Source of the DNA: Palleronia abyssalis
GTDB taxonomy: Bacteria; Pseudomonadota; Alphaproteobacteria; Rhodobacterales; Rhodobacteraceae
DNA: 64,000 bases
Assembly (NCBI RefSeq): GCF_900302445.1
Contig: NZ_ONZF01000009.1
Location: 111,569 to 175,568, forward strand
Direction: 5' to 3'
The notes under the pieces are model-generated. The model was not told the DNA's origin. It did no database searches and was given only the letters and a program-made list of their open reading frames with translations. A program made the translations under genes and the position numbers. Shown here one piece after another: positions 55,037 through 64,000 of the stretch. How positions within the stretch are numbered: position 1 is the first letter of the stretch; every line of letters begins with the position of its first letter.

Positions 55037-56272
55037 TCAGTGGGACAGCACCCGCTTCGTATTCCGATCGAGGATCTCGCGCAGCGCCATCAGGTTTGCT
55101 CGCCACGGCATCAATGTCTTCCATGTCGCCAGCGCTTTGCTTGCACGCCGCCTGTCCCCTTCACGACGCGCAATCTTCAGCTCGTGCAAGAGCGGCCGCG
55201 ATAGCGTCACCAGAATTTCGGAGGTATGCGCGCTGCGTTCAGCGATCCGGCGCAGCTCGCGCGGAATGCCGGGATCGTCATAAACTTCCTCTATCCCGTA
55301 GCGACAGCCGAGCATCTTGGACAAGATCCGGCGTTCTTCCGACATGAGCGATATGTCGGGCTGTAGCTCGACGCCGTCGCGAAATGCTTCCATAGCAACC
55401 GGCCACAGCTTCTTGCGCGCGGCAATAACGCCTTTCTGGAACAGCGCACGGCGCCGTTCTTGGCGATCGAGAACGGGCGCCACCTGGCCCGGCGCTCTGC
55501 TTTCTCGGGTATACGCGCTCAGCGGCAAATCCCGCAGCAAAGGGCCGATCAGCAACTTGTCATGCGCAATCCACCGGGCATTGCGGTCGGCCTCTTCGTA
55601 GCGCAAGGCGCTTGGACCACGGCTGCCGCGATGTTGGCGTTGACGCAGTACAATACGATCGACGAACGCCGTCCGACCTTGCATCGCCACGCCGAGATGG
55701 AGGTAATAATCCACCGAGGCGAGGATGTCGCGGCGGAACGGGCGCATCGCCTCGAGCGCAGTACGTCGGACGAGCACGCAGGGATGACCGGTAATGAAGC
55801 AATCTTCCATCAGGATCGCGAGAAACGGTCGGTCGTCCGGCAGAGGATACGACACCGGGATATCTGCCTGCCGATCAGTCTGGCCATCCTCGAACCGTGA
55901 CATGCGCCCATAGCTCATCACCCGACCGGGATCCGCAGCCAGTGGCTCTACAAGGAGTTCCATGGCGAGAGGATCCGCAAGGTCGTCATCGTCCATGATC
56001 CAGACGAAATCGCCTCGCACGTGATCGAGACCGCGGGCGATGGCAGCCAGCTTACCCCTGTTTTCCTGGTGCAGATAGGTGACCCGGTCGCCGAATTTGG
56101 CAACGACGTCGGCAGTTTCATCGCGCGATCCGTCGTCGACGACCACGATCTCGCGCAGTTCCTGCGTCTGGTCCAGAACCGACTGGAGAGCCGCCCCGAT
56201 ATACCCGGCGCGTTCGTAGGTGGCGAGGATGACCGATATTCCAGCATGGGGCAGCGGTTCGTCTTTGGACAA
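55037..56272 (-). CDS. glycosyltransferase family 2
   Basis: A 411-residue GT-A enzyme. Seen: GISVILATYERAGYIGAALQ, EIVVVDDGSRDETADVV, GDFVWIMDDDDLADPLAMEL (metal site) and GHPCVLVRRTALEAMRPFRR. The C-terminal ~130 residues are helical and basic. No ATG fits; TTG at 56272 has GGA at 7 nt and TTG at 56284 is an alternative. The frame is open to 56800, but the extension looks non-coding. It is divergent from the GT61 gene. Confidence 0.85.
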   Translation of the reverse strand: MSKDEPLPHAGISVILATYERAGYIGAALQSVLDQTQELREIVVVDDGSRDETADVVAKFGDRVTYLHQENRGKLAAIARGLDHVRGDFVWIMDDDDLADPLAMELLVEPLAADPGRVMSYGRMSRFEDGQTDRQADIPVSYPLPDDRPFLAILMEDCFITGHPCVLVRRTALEAMRPFRRDILASVDYYLHLGVAMQGRTAFVDRIVLRQRQHRGSRGPSALRYEEADRNARWIAHDKLLIGPLLRDLPLSAYTRESRAPGQVAPVLDRQERRRALFQKGVIAARKKLWPVAMEAFRDGVELQPDISLMSEERRILSKMLGCRYGIEEVYDDPGIPRELRRIAERSAHTSEILVTLSRPLLHELKIARREGDRRRASKALATWKTLMPWRANLMALREILDRNTKRVLSH

Positions 56273-56848
56273 TTTCGGATCCAACCTATCGCAGACAAAC
56301 CTACACTCAGGGGCCGATCCCACTGCCGCGGGTGCGCGTCTAGCGAATGGATCGGAGCGTGAGATCAAGTTAGCAAGCGGCCTGCCGGGATCAAGGGCGG
56401 CGCAGCGGGGGTGAGGGCGGGGCTTGCCATGCGCGAACAATGCGGGTGCAGAAGCATTTGCTTCTTGTTGCCGGCCTTCGAGACCGATCCGGCGTCTGCG
56501 ACTGCAGACTGCGCTGTCGAAGCCGTTCCGGCACTCAGCGTCTGCGCGATCATGGACAGGTGTCCCGAAATGTCCGACCTTCGTGCCGAGCCAGACAGAG
56601 AAGCTGCGACAGGCCGGCGTCAACGTGACGGTGCACACTGGCCGTGTGGCGATCCGGTGTGAGTTCTGCGCCGGCCCCGCAAGACCCTCAGCCTGGTGGA
56701 TCAAGCAAGGCACACGGTCGAGACCGGATTGCACGCCGATCGACGAGCCTGTCCGGGGCAACGCCGGCGATGGACCGGTCGATCGCAAGGATTCATGCAC
56801 TAGTATCCAGATGAATGAGGCGCAAAAAATAAAAAAGGTGGGGCAGTC
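56273..56848. other. intergenic region with an open frame containing Cys pairs
   Basis: About 575 bp between divergent genes. One plus-strand frame, open from about 56424, reads VPKCPTFVPSQTEKLRQAGV and then TGRVAIRCEFCAG, which looks protein-like, but it has no good start and runs into the GT61 gene in another frame. It could be the remnant of a small Cys-containing protein. The last 60 bp (A-rich with AGGTGGGG) hold the GT61 ribosome site. Confidence 0.3.
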
Positions 56849-58024
56849 ATGCTTGACGCGGTGGCCGGCAAGGTGCGCAAAGGTGCCATCGGGCTATGTG
56901 AACATGGCGTCCGGAACGGCCTTCCGCCGTCTTGGTTCGGGTGGCGTTGGGTGCGCGAAGAAACGCTTCGTGACTATTTCGCCACCGGCGGAACGGGCGA
57001 TCTCACGGTCATCCATCCCGAAGGCCACGCCACGAACCCGCTGCCGGTCAACATCGACGATCCCGCACAGCTCTCCGACGACCCCGACTGGTTCGGGTAT
57101 TCGCAGCGCGATGTGCTATCCCGGCCGAGCGGCGAAACGCTGCACGCCACGGTGCCGGGCTGCCGTGTGGTGAGCTTCACCGACGCGCCCAAGGCGCGGT
57201 TCTGGCCAACGGTCATCAACAGTCGCGATAAGGCGTTTGAGTTGCGGGAAATGCGCTTCCGTCCCGGCCATGGTGGAACTTTGCGCGAAACTGGCCAACC
57301 TCGCCGCATCGCGCAAGCAACCTGGATTACTGAAAGGGTCTACACCAACTACTCCCACTGGCTCAGCGCGCATTTGCCCAAGCTCTGCCTGCTGACGCAG
57401 CGCGGCGAGATGGAAAACCTGTTGCTGCCTGAAAAACGGCCCGCGTTTATCGACACATCGCTGCGGATGCTCGGCTTCAATCCGCAGGACTTCGCGACTC
57501 ACGGCGCAAAAGAGGTCATCGAGGTCGACGATCTGACGCTTCTGCAGACCGACCGCTTCCGTCCCGAACTGCTGTGCCCGGTGCGCGACCTGCTGGGCCA
57601 CCGCCCAGACCGCGCGCCCTGGCGGCGGGTCTTTGTCAGCCGGAGAAGGGCAACGATCCGGCGTTTGTCGAACGAGGCCGAAATCACGGATATGCTCGAA
57701 AAGGCCGGCTTCGCGTTGGTCACGATGGAAGATCTGAGCTTCGAGGAGCAGATCCGGCTGATGGGCGAGACCCGCGTACTGATGGCCCCGCACGGCGCGG
57801 GTCTTACCAACATGATGTTCTGCGCGCCCGGCACACAAGTCGTCGAGATCTCGGAGCCACTCTACCCGAACCCGAATTTCTACGCCATCGCCGTCGCCAT
57901 GGGTTTGGACTACTGGAAGATCGACGGCACTTTTGCGGGTCGCGACGACGTCCATCGCCTGGACCGCGATCTCTCGGTGCGCCCTGATCGCGTCGACGCC
58001 GTCTTGAGGAAATTGGCAGGCTAG
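56849..58024 (+). CDS. glycosyltransferase family 61
   Basis: A 391-residue enzyme with the DUF563/GT61 pattern: TNYSHWLSAHLPKLCLL, RRVFVSRRRATIRRLSNEAE, and MAPHGAGLTNMMFCAPGTQV followed by VVEISEPLYP. Such enzymes act in capsular and exopolysaccharide synthesis. A GGTGGGG site lies 6 nt before the ATG. Three nt separate it from the tandem GT2 gene, so they form an operon. The sugar is unknown. Confidence 0.9.
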   Translation: MLDAVAGKVRKGAIGLCEHGVRNGLPPSWFGWRWVREETLRDYFATGGTGDLTVIHPEGHATNPLPVNIDDPAQLSDDPDWFGYSQRDVLSRPSGETLHATVPGCRVVSFTDAPKARFWPTVINSRDKAFELREMRFRPGHGGTLRETGQPRRIAQATWITERVYTNYSHWLSAHLPKLCLLTQRGEMENLLLPEKRPAFIDTSLRMLGFNPQDFATHGAKEVIEVDDLTLLQTDRFRPELLCPVRDLLGHRPDRAPWRRVFVSRRRATIRRLSNEAEITDMLEKAGFALVTMEDLSFEEQIRLMGETRVLMAPHGAGLTNMMFCAPGTQVVEISEPLYPNPNFYAIAVAMGLDYWKIDGTFAGRDDVHRLDRDLSVRPDRVDAVLRKLAG

Positions 58025-58027
58025 TTC

Positions 58028-59968
58028 ATGCGCATCTCGATCATCATTCCGGTACATAACGGCGCGGCGTTCCTGCCCCAGACTCTTCTGTCGGTTCTGA
58101 ACCAAGGACGTGTACCTGACGAGGTGATCGTAGTTGACGACGGCTCGAGCGACGAAAGTGCGAAAACCGCCGAAGGCTTCGGTCCGCAAGTGTCGGTCAT
58201 CCGGGGCTGCTACGGCGGGGCCGCAGCCGCCCGCGTCGCCGGGGTCGCACACGCGACCGGCGACGCGCTGATGTTCATGGATGCTGACGACCTTCTGGGG
58301 CTCGATGTGATCTCCGCGCTGGAGGCGACCTTGTCCGGGCATGATGGCGCCATCGCCTGCTGCGATTGGCTGCGCTACGAACGCATCGGCGCCACATGGC
58401 AAGCACAGCCTGCCTCCTGCGCGCCGCGCCGCCCCGGCCAGAACGCGCTCTCCGCCTGGCTGACGGGCTGGTATCATCCGCCCTGCTCTGTTCTGTGGTC
58501 CCGCAAGGCCTACGATACGAGCGGTGGCTGGAACCCCAAAATCCTGGTGAACAACGATGGCGACCTCATGATGCGCGCATTGGCGGCGGGCATCGATCTG
58601 GTGAAAAGCCCCCATGGAACGTCGTACTACCGGCGGCTGCCCGATGGGGCGGTCTCGCTCAGCGGCCGTCGGTTCACCCCCGAGGGGCTCACGTCGCGGA
58701 TGCAAGTCCTCGACGGGCTTTCCCACCAATTGTCCGCGGCGGGCTTTCCCGAAGGCACCCGCGCCGCCTTGGCCGAAGCCTACGGGAATGTCGCGGGCGA
58801 TTCCGCTGCCGTGGGGCAGGACGAGCTGGCCTCCCAGGCCAGGAAACAGGACCGGCGTCACGGCGGCACACCGGCTTGGGCCGTGCGACGGAAAAGAGCG
58901 GATCGGAACCGACAGGCTGCGCGCGCCGGAACGGCTGGGCCGAAGGCCGCCACAGCCGAAGCCGCCCCGGCCATCGTCAGCGGACTGACCGACCCGCCCC
59001 CTGATGCTCCGCGCGTCAGCGTCGTGATCCCCGCCTATAACCGCGCCACCCTTCTGCGGCGCGCCATTGCCAGCGTCGTGGTTCAGGATTTCTCCGACTT
59101 CGAGCTTCTGGTGATCGACGATGCCTCGACCGAGGACCTGCAAGCCGTGGTTGCCGAATTTGACGATTCGAGGCTGCGGTATATTCGCCAACCACAAAAC
59201 GGCGGCGTCGCAGCGGCGCGCAACCGGGGCATCGTCGCGGCACGCGCCCCTCTCGTCGCCTTTCTCGATTCCGACGATGAATGGCTGGCGGGCAAGCTGT
59301 CGGCTCAGGTCGCAGCCATGGACGACGCTCCCCGGCGTGTCGGCCTGATCCATACAGGGCTGATCGAGAGAGGGTCTGACGGGGCCGAAACCATCTTCGA
59401 GCCGACCGTTTCGGGCAACGTCTGGACCACAATCCTGCATCGCAACACGGTTCATTACGGCACCAGCAGCGTGATCATCCGACGCAGGGTGATCGACACG
59501 ACGGGCGGCTTTGACGAGACGCTCCCCGCCATCGAAGACTGGGATCTGTGGATTCGGATCGCGCAGTTCTTCGAGTTCCGCCACCTCCCCCAGCCCCTGA
59601 TGATTTACCACGACGAAAGCCTGCCAGCCGGTTCGTCCGACAGCAAGCGGTCCCGCGATTTCGCTGCAAACATGGAGGCCCGCCGGATCTTGAAGGATCG
59701 CTACGGCGACGCGCTGGTCCGCGCGGGGACGCTGCACCGCTCCCATCTGGACAGCGCCCGCCGCCATCTGGAAATGGAGGGCGGACGCCAGGGGGACGCG
59801 ATCGTTCACCTGCTGAAAGCGATCCGCCGCAAGCCGGGCGCGCCGCGGCTCTACGTCTGGCTTGCCTTCGCGGGGCTTCCGCCACGCGTTCGGCGCGGCC
59901 TTTTCCCGACGCTGACCCGCCTGCGTACACGAATTCCCCCGTGGCTATGGCTGGGCCGGGACATGTAA
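58028..59968 (+). CDS. bifunctional glycosyltransferase with two GT2 domains
   Basis: A 646-residue protein with two complete GT-A units. Domain 1 (about 1-230): RISIIIPVHNGAAFLPQTLL, VIVVDDGSSDESAK, and FMDADDLLGLDV. An Ala/Arg/Lys-rich linker covers about 270-325. Domain 2 (about 333-560): VSVVIPAYNRATLLRRAIAS, LLVIDDASTEDL, GVAAARNRGIVAA and LDSDDEWLAGK. The two domains probably add two successive sugars. It is 3 nt after the GT61 gene and followed by an IS5 remnant, which may have cut the operon. Confidence 0.92.
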   Translation: MRISIIIPVHNGAAFLPQTLLSVLNQGRVPDEVIVVDDGSSDESAKTAEGFGPQVSVIRGCYGGAAAARVAGVAHATGDALMFMDADDLLGLDVISALEATLSGHDGAIACCDWLRYERIGATWQAQPASCAPRRPGQNALSAWLTGWYHPPCSVLWSRKAYDTSGGWNPKILVNNDGDLMMRALAAGIDLVKSPHGTSYYRRLPDGAVSLSGRRFTPEGLTSRMQVLDGLSHQLSAAGFPEGTRAALAEAYGNVAGDSAAVGQDELASQARKQDRRHGGTPAWAVRRKRADRNRQAARAGTAGPKAATAEAAPAIVSGLTDPPPDAPRVSVVIPAYNRATLLRRAIASVVVQDFSDFELLVIDDASTEDLQAVVAEFDDSRLRYIRQPQNGGVAAARNRGIVAARAPLVAFLDSDDEWLAGKLSAQVAAMDDAPRRVGLIHTGLIERGSDGAETIFEPTVSGNVWTTILHRNTVHYGTSSVIIRRRVIDTTGGFDETLPAIEDWDLWIRIAQFFEFRHLPQPLMIYHDESLPAGSSDSKRSRDFAANMEARRILKDRYGDALVRAGTLHRSHLDSARRHLEMEGGRQGDAIVHLLKAIRRKPGAPRLYVWLAFAGLPPRVRRGLFPTLTRLRTRIPPWLWLGRDM

Positions 59969-60025
59969 ACAGAAGAAAACGGAGGTCTGACATCGGTCGA
60001 CCGACCTTGTTTGCGCCAATTGGGC

Positions 60026-60361
60026 TGGGCGAGACAGGGCGCTGAAATCTGGCACCGTCCACTCCAGGCCGACCAGCTTCAACAGGCTCTCCACGAAACC
60101 CGTGGTCTGGCGCAACGCCATGCCGAACAACACCTTCATAGTGAAACAGGTCTGAACGGCGGCATCGCTGTAGGTCTGCCGGCGGCCGAGCGCGCCGGTG
60201 GGCGCAGCATCCTACTTCATCTCGGGATCGAACCAGATCGTAAGCGAGCCCCGGCGTTTGGGCGCCTTGTTATAGGCTGGCCAGTTCGCCGTCTTGTAGG
60301 TGGGTGGGGGCGAGTTTGCTCATGCCTCCCATCTACCACGCTGGATTCACGAGATGAATCC
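60026..60361 (-). mobile_element. degenerate IS5-family remnant
   Basis: The minus strand from ATG 60323 reads an IS5 transposase N-terminus with a frameshift after about ten codons and a TAG within the next 30 codons. Recognisable parts: RRGSLTIWFDPEMK, RRQTYSDAAVQTCFTMKVLF and GMALRQTTGFVESLLKLVGL, ending VPDFSALSRP at 60026. The rest is missing. A perfect inverted repeat GGATTCA/TGAATCC at 60343-60361 marks the terminal repeat. Inactive. Confidence 0.8.
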
Positions 60362-60465
60362 TCCACGTGCTTTGTGCAACAAGGCCGACTGTGACAGGAA
60401 ATACGGGCGCCAGAGAAAGCGGATCGCTTGAATTCAGTGTGTCCCAGGGGCGTGTAATACCATCA

Positions 60466-61689
60466 TTACCGGGTCAGACCGGTTCGACCAGCTGCTTTCA
60501 GCGCCCAAAGCCATTCAATGAGCTCCTGGCTTTGGCGGTCGGCATGAAACTCGGTTTCTATCGTCCGCCGCCCCCGACTGACCAGGATCGGCAGCTCGTC
60601 GCGGTGGTCAAATATCCTGTCCAATCTGCGGAAAAGGCCATCCACGTCGCCCTCATCGGCTAAAACACCATTCTCCCCATCGCGCACCAGTTCGGGAATA
60701 CCCGAATGACGTGTGCTGACCACCAGAAGCCCTGCTGACATTGCTTCCATCAGCACGATCGGAAGACCCTCCATGTCTCCCGTGGACGCGGTCAGGCTTG
60801 GCAGGAGGAATATGTCGGCCTCGTTCATCGCCTGGCGGACTTGCGCGTGCGACCGCGCTCCGAGGAAACGGACCTGCCCGCCAATTCCCAGATCTGCGGC
60901 AAGCTGCTCAAGATCGCCGCGGCGTTCTCCATCGCCGATGATCTCAAAGGTCCAGCTTTTCTCCGGCGAGGTTTTCGCGAGCTGCGCCAGTGCCTGAAGC
61001 GCCTGTGCCGTTCCCTTCTTCTCGGTGAGCCGGCCGACGGTGAGAATCCGCATTCTTCCCGTCCAGCTCCGAGTCCGGAACGGAATTGCCTCGGGCCGGA
61101 TTCCCAGGTGATGCGTTCGCGTCCTGTCAGGTGGCGCGCCGGAGGCGACGAGCATTTCCCGAAAAGGGCGGTTGACGGTCAGGAACAGGCCGGGAAAAGC
61201 AAATAGCGGGTGATACTGTCCGGTGGTACCATCATGGGCAGGCATTCCGACGTCGAACCCGTGAAAGACCGTGATCAAGGGTGGGAACCCCGGCATACGA
61301 TGGCCGGTGCGTGCAACACGCACCCCATTCATTCCAAAATGCGCAATCACGGCATCGAATGAGAGAAGGCGCCGTGCAAAAACTCGATCGAACCCGGTTA
61401 TCGCCCGATCGCTCAGGGTCGGGGGAAGAGACCGCAACCAAGGTTCGATCTTGCTGACGGGCCCCCAGCGTTCTCTCACTGCGATGGGGCCCGATCGGTC
61501 CGATGAGGCAGAGACCTTGTCAGCGAAGACTTCGACTTCCACACCTGCCCGGAGAAGACCGGCCACCTGATCCCGCACGAAGGTCTCCGACAACTTGGGA
61601 AACGTGTCCGTGACGACGCAGACCCTGAGCCTCGCGTCACGCACCATGTCGTCTTGCTGCGGTGTGTCCTCGTTGGCCAAGATCGGCAC
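60466..61689 (-). CDS. glycosyltransferase family 4 (WcaL/AmsK-like)
   Basis: A 407-residue GT-B enzyme. N-terminal VCVVTDTFPKLSETFVRDQV is typical of colanic-acid/amylovoran transferases. The C-terminal domain has ILTVGRLTEKKGTAQALQAL, EIIGDGERRGDLEQL, VRFLGARSHAQVRQAMNEAD and EGLPIVLMEAMSAGLLVVST. The start is GTG at 61689 with AGGAGA at 7 nt. It lies after the flippase gene on the same strand with a ~330-nt gap. Confidence 0.92.
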   Translation of the reverse strand: MPILANEDTPQQDDMVRDARLRVCVVTDTFPKLSETFVRDQVAGLLRAGVEVEVFADKVSASSDRSGPIAVRERWGPVSKIEPWLRSLPPTLSDRAITGFDRVFARRLLSFDAVIAHFGMNGVRVARTGHRMPGFPPLITVFHGFDVGMPAHDGTTGQYHPLFAFPGLFLTVNRPFREMLVASGAPPDRTRTHHLGIRPEAIPFRTRSWTGRMRILTVGRLTEKKGTAQALQALAQLAKTSPEKSWTFEIIGDGERRGDLEQLAADLGIGGQVRFLGARSHAQVRQAMNEADIFLLPSLTASTGDMEGLPIVLMEAMSAGLLVVSTRHSGIPELVRDGENGVLADEGDVDGLFRRLDRIFDHRDELPILVSRGRRTIETEFHADRQSQELIEWLWALKAAGRTGLTR

Positions 61690-62022
61690 GCGTCATTCTC
61701 CTGACCATGGCAGGGGCTCTGAATTGTTGGTCTCGCATACCGTGCCTCGACCCCTTTGACGGATTTGACGGACCTGCCGTTCACCTTTGTGGAGGATAGA
61801 TCGCGAGGGGAATTCGGCGAGGCTTGATCGGGCCTTGCTGTTGTTCTTCCGGCAACCTGTCAGCCTGGTGCGGGTTTTTTTACGTGAAGGTTCGACAGAA
61901 TGCCGCGTGTATTGGCTGATACGTCGCATATTGCGGACCAAGACAGCGGCTGCTGCTACGACGCTCCCACGCGTGCCCATCAGGCGGGATGTGAGACGTG
62001 GGAAGAGGTGCAGGTCCGACTT
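61690..62022. other. short unassigned stretch
   Basis: About 330 bp between the Wzx and GT4 genes on the minus strand. Open frames without domains. The GT4 promoter or leader probably lies here. Confidence 0.35.
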
Positions 62023-63516
62023 CTATCGCCTGAAAACCCGACCCGAAACTTTCGAGAGAATAGCTTTGGCCAGTTTCATCGCGTCATGTTCGGGTCCTTC
62101 CGGATACCCTTGACACCACCAAAGCAACATGACGATCGCAGGGTATACGACAATCCCCGCGGCAATCATGCAAATTGCCTTGAGCGATTGCACGCCCAAA
62201 CCGAGCCCATCAAATGGCGTGCCCGCCAGATACACGGCCGCAGCCATGACCACCACAGCGATCAGCGAACGCCGATTTATCAGGAGTTGCCTGGAATAGG
62301 ACAAACCTAGAAGCTCCCGGACAAAATACAGATTGATCCAGATACTTATGAAACCCACGATGCAGCGCGCTACGAGCAACCCGACCAAACCGCCTGACAG
62401 CAGGCCAGCCATTGTCAGGGGCGCTCGAATCCCGAGATTGAGCAAGCTTCGATTGAACAGGATCCGCGATTGCCCCATCCCCAGGGCCAGCGGCTGAACC
62501 GTCGTCGCAATCGTCCCGATGGCGAAGACGCTGGCGAGGACCTGGATCACCACCACGGAAGAGAGCCATTTCTCGCCCATGACGAGCAGAACCAACGGCT
62601 CTGCAGCGACCGCAAAGCCTACCCCCACGGGCAACGCTACGACCATCAAAGCCGATTGGGCTCTTTGATAGGCGCGTCGCAAACGTTCGGGATCATGCGC
62701 CAGCTTGGCGAACCCGGGAAAAGCGGCGGCGGCAACGGGGCGGGTCGCTTCTTTCGTCGGCAAGGAGGCCAGTCTGGCGCCGACAGAGTAATACCCCAAA
62801 GCAGTATTCCCTAAAAAATACCCGAGGACCAGCTGGTCGAACCGCCAATTCAGCGTGTTGACGGCCTGTCCCAGCCCGACCCAGATCGAAAAGGACATCA
62901 GGTCGCGCCATTTCGAAAGCTCAAACCGTGGCCGGTACGGACAGATGATGTAGGACAATATCAAAGAGGTCATCTGGCCGGCGATGACGCCCAGGATCAA
63001 GGCCCAGTATGACTGCCAGATCACGGCGACCAGGAATGCAACCAGAAATGCGGCGAGCTTGTCTCCGGAACGAGTCGCAAAATCCTGCCAGAAAACAAGC
63101 TCGCGGGACATGGCAGCAAGCTTGGGGTTGATCGCGCCGATCACAAGAGACGACACGGCAATCGCCATAAGTCCATATACCAGCCGCGGGTCCCCGTAGA
63201 GCGCGGCCATCGGAACGCTCAATACCACCAGGACGATTGCAACGCCCGCCGCTCGTATCAGGTTCAGCGTAAAGGCCGTATTGTAGTGCGAGTCCGTCGG
63301 GGCATTATGTTGCACCAAAGCCTGCGCCAGCGAAAGCTCCGTAACAGCGAAGACAATTGCAGAGATCGACATCACGATCGCCACCAGACCGAAATCCTCC
63401 GGTACGAGCAACCTTGCAAGCACCAGAGTATTGGCAAAACCGATGAAGGTAATCACGATCCGCGCGGCCGCGATCCATGTCGCACCCCGCGCTAGCCTAC
63501 CGCCTATCCCTTGAAT
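62023..63516 (-). CDS. Wzx/ExoT-type polysaccharide flippase with unusual start
   Basis: A membrane protein with about 12-14 helices of the MOP/Wzx (polysaccharide_synt_3) family: FANTLVLARLLVPEDFGLVA, YVYP-like loops and LRRAYQRAQSALMVVALPVG. It flips lipid-linked repeat units. The first standard start is GTG 63456, but in-frame codons upstream read GIGGRLARGATWIAAARIV, the usual family N-terminus. No ATG, GTG or TTG precedes that; the best candidate is ATT at 63516-63514 with GCAGG at 7 nt. An in-frame stop follows about 7 codons further upstream. Either ATT is used or an original ATG was mutated. Confidence 0.85.
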   Translation of the reverse strand: MQGIGGRLARGATWIAAARIVITFIGFANTLVLARLLVPEDFGLVAIVMSISAIVFAVTELSLAQALVQHNAPTDSHYNTAFTLNLIRAAGVAIVLVVLSVPMAALYGDPRLVYGLMAIAVSSLVIGAINPKLAAMSRELVFWQDFATRSGDKLAAFLVAFLVAVIWQSYWALILGVIAGQMTSLILSYIICPYRPRFELSKWRDLMSFSIWVGLGQAVNTLNWRFDQLVLGYFLGNTALGYYSVGARLASLPTKEATRPVAAAAFPGFAKLAHDPERLRRAYQRAQSALMVVALPVGVGFAVAAEPLVLLVMGEKWLSSVVVIQVLASVFAIGTIATTVQPLALGMGQSRILFNRSLLNLGIRAPLTMAGLLSGGLVGLLVARCIVGFISIWINLYFVRELLGLSYSRQLLINRRSLIAVVVMAAAVYLAGTPFDGLGLGVQSLKAICMIAAGIVVYPAIVMLLWWCQGYPEGPEHDAMKLAKAILSKVSGRVFRR

Positions 63517-63903
63517 GAAAACACCTGCCTTCCTTGCACTCTATGAAACATTCGTACGTTACGAGAGCTGGGCCTATCCCATCGGCCGGTCCGGTTCCAG
63601 AACGTCATTCGGAAGCGCCCATCTCGCCGTCTATCGGGGTGTCAGACCCATCTTGGAGACGCATCGGAAGCGCTTTGACGTCGACAGTTTCAGTCTTGGA
63701 TCAGGCAAGATAACCATACCGCCCCAAGTCTATGCCCGTCGCGCGCGAAAACTGCAGATTTTCGTCCCTATAGGCTTGGCGTACATGGCCTGAAAGTTCG
63801 TCGGTAAGCTCGATCTCGCCCCGAGAGGCTTCCGGAAGCAGTATCTTTGACAGCCGGGAGAACCTCCGATCTGGAGATATGCGCGAAAGTTGGTGACGCT
63901 TGA
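63517..63903. other. unassigned stretch between wzx and IS256 remnant
   Basis: About 390 bp. A plus-strand frame (63515-63793, 92 codons) starts inside the Wzx start region and has no recognised domain, so it is not called. The last ~60 bp before 63904 match the outer part of an IS256-type end. Confidence 0.35.
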
Positions 63904-64000
63904 TCAGGCGGCGGTATGAAGGTGGCGGACGCCGTCGCGGAACTCAACCCCGCTGATGACCTCCGGCAGGCGGTTCCGGCCGTCGAGTTTCCTCCATTTC
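63904..64000 (-). mobile_element. IS256-family transposase, C-terminal end (partial at window edge)
   Basis: The minus strand reads KWRKLDGRNRLPEVISGVEF and ends with a stop at 63904. This is the C-terminus of IS256-family mutator transposases (usual pattern W..LDG.N.LP..I.GV.F.DG). The gene continues outside the window, so it may be an intact element. Confidence 0.75.

Noticed and set aside
57116..59809. 897-codon minus-strand frame
   Set aside because: Shadow of the GT61 and tandem GT2 genes, which have clear family motifs. The frame has none, and its composition is that of an antisense frame in GC-rich DNA.
63515..63793. 92-codon plus-strand frame next to wzx
   Set aside because: Starts within the wzx translation start region on the opposite strand and has no domain or ribosome site.

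Overview
The window is GC-rich, densely coding and looks alphaproteobacterial, most likely Rhodobacterales. The reasons are the LuxR/LuxI family types, an H-NS/HvrA-like protein, a sinorhizobial-style exo gene set (ExoA, ExoF, ExoP, ExoY and a SyrA-like small protein) and GTG/TTG starts. This assignment is an inference; no rRNA or tRNA is present. Decayed insertion sequences (IS21-type ends, IS66, IS5, IS256) and an AT-richer glycosyltransferase gene suggest an accessory region, perhaps a genomic island or large plasmid.

Layout. 1-4.2 kb: the end of a type I secretion HlyD adaptor, a hypothetical protein, an XRE regulator and a GAF histidine kinase. 4.7-14.8 kb: a DprE1-like oxidase and a UbiA-type phosphoribosyltransferase (decaprenylphosphoryl-arabinose logic), then a GDP-rhamnose block (gmd, rmd), two paralogous glycosyltransferases around an MsbA-like ABC exporter, and a LuxR regulator. 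15-19.7 kb: three exported proteins between two copies of an IS21-type end, then an H-NS-like gene. 19.7-28.8 kb: a DprE2-like reductase, a luxR-luxI pair, a four-gene membrane glycosylation operon and a LuxR-type ligand-binding protein with no DNA-binding domain. 29-33.2 kb: hypothetical genes, an IS66 remnant and a GDP-fucose-synthase-like gene whose catalytic residues are changed. 33.6-63.5 kb: a large exopolysaccharide locus with glycosyltransferases, a GH16 hydrolase, a Wzy-type polymerase, ExoP, ExoF, ExoY and a Wzx flippase.

The most notable system is a lasso-peptide biosynthetic cluster (about 44.2-52.1 kb) lying inside the exopolysaccharide locus. On the minus strand the order is precursor A (45 aa), a terminator-like hairpin, B1 (PqqD/RRE), B2 (cysteine protease), C (lasso cyclase), an HPr-kinase-like enzyme and an ABC exporter; the genes from B1 onward overlap. 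Divergent from it are a nucleotidyltransferase and a GT2 glycosyltransferase. The precursor has a leader with Thr at -2, a core starting with Gly1, Asp at position 9 and a C-terminal Ser. This matches the precursor-tailoring kinases and nucleotidyltransferases known from Firmicutes (paeninodin, pseudomycoidin), so the predicted product is a G1-D9 lasso peptide whose C-terminal serine is phosphorylated and possibly glycosylated.

A second theme is quorum sensing: one LuxI, two full LuxR proteins and one lone ligand-binding domain lie among the polysaccharide genes, which suggests cell-density control of surface glycans. A third is a split polyprenylphosphoryl-arabinose-like pathway (UbiA, DprE1 and DprE2 homologues plus a membrane glycosylation operon), unusual outside Actinobacteria.
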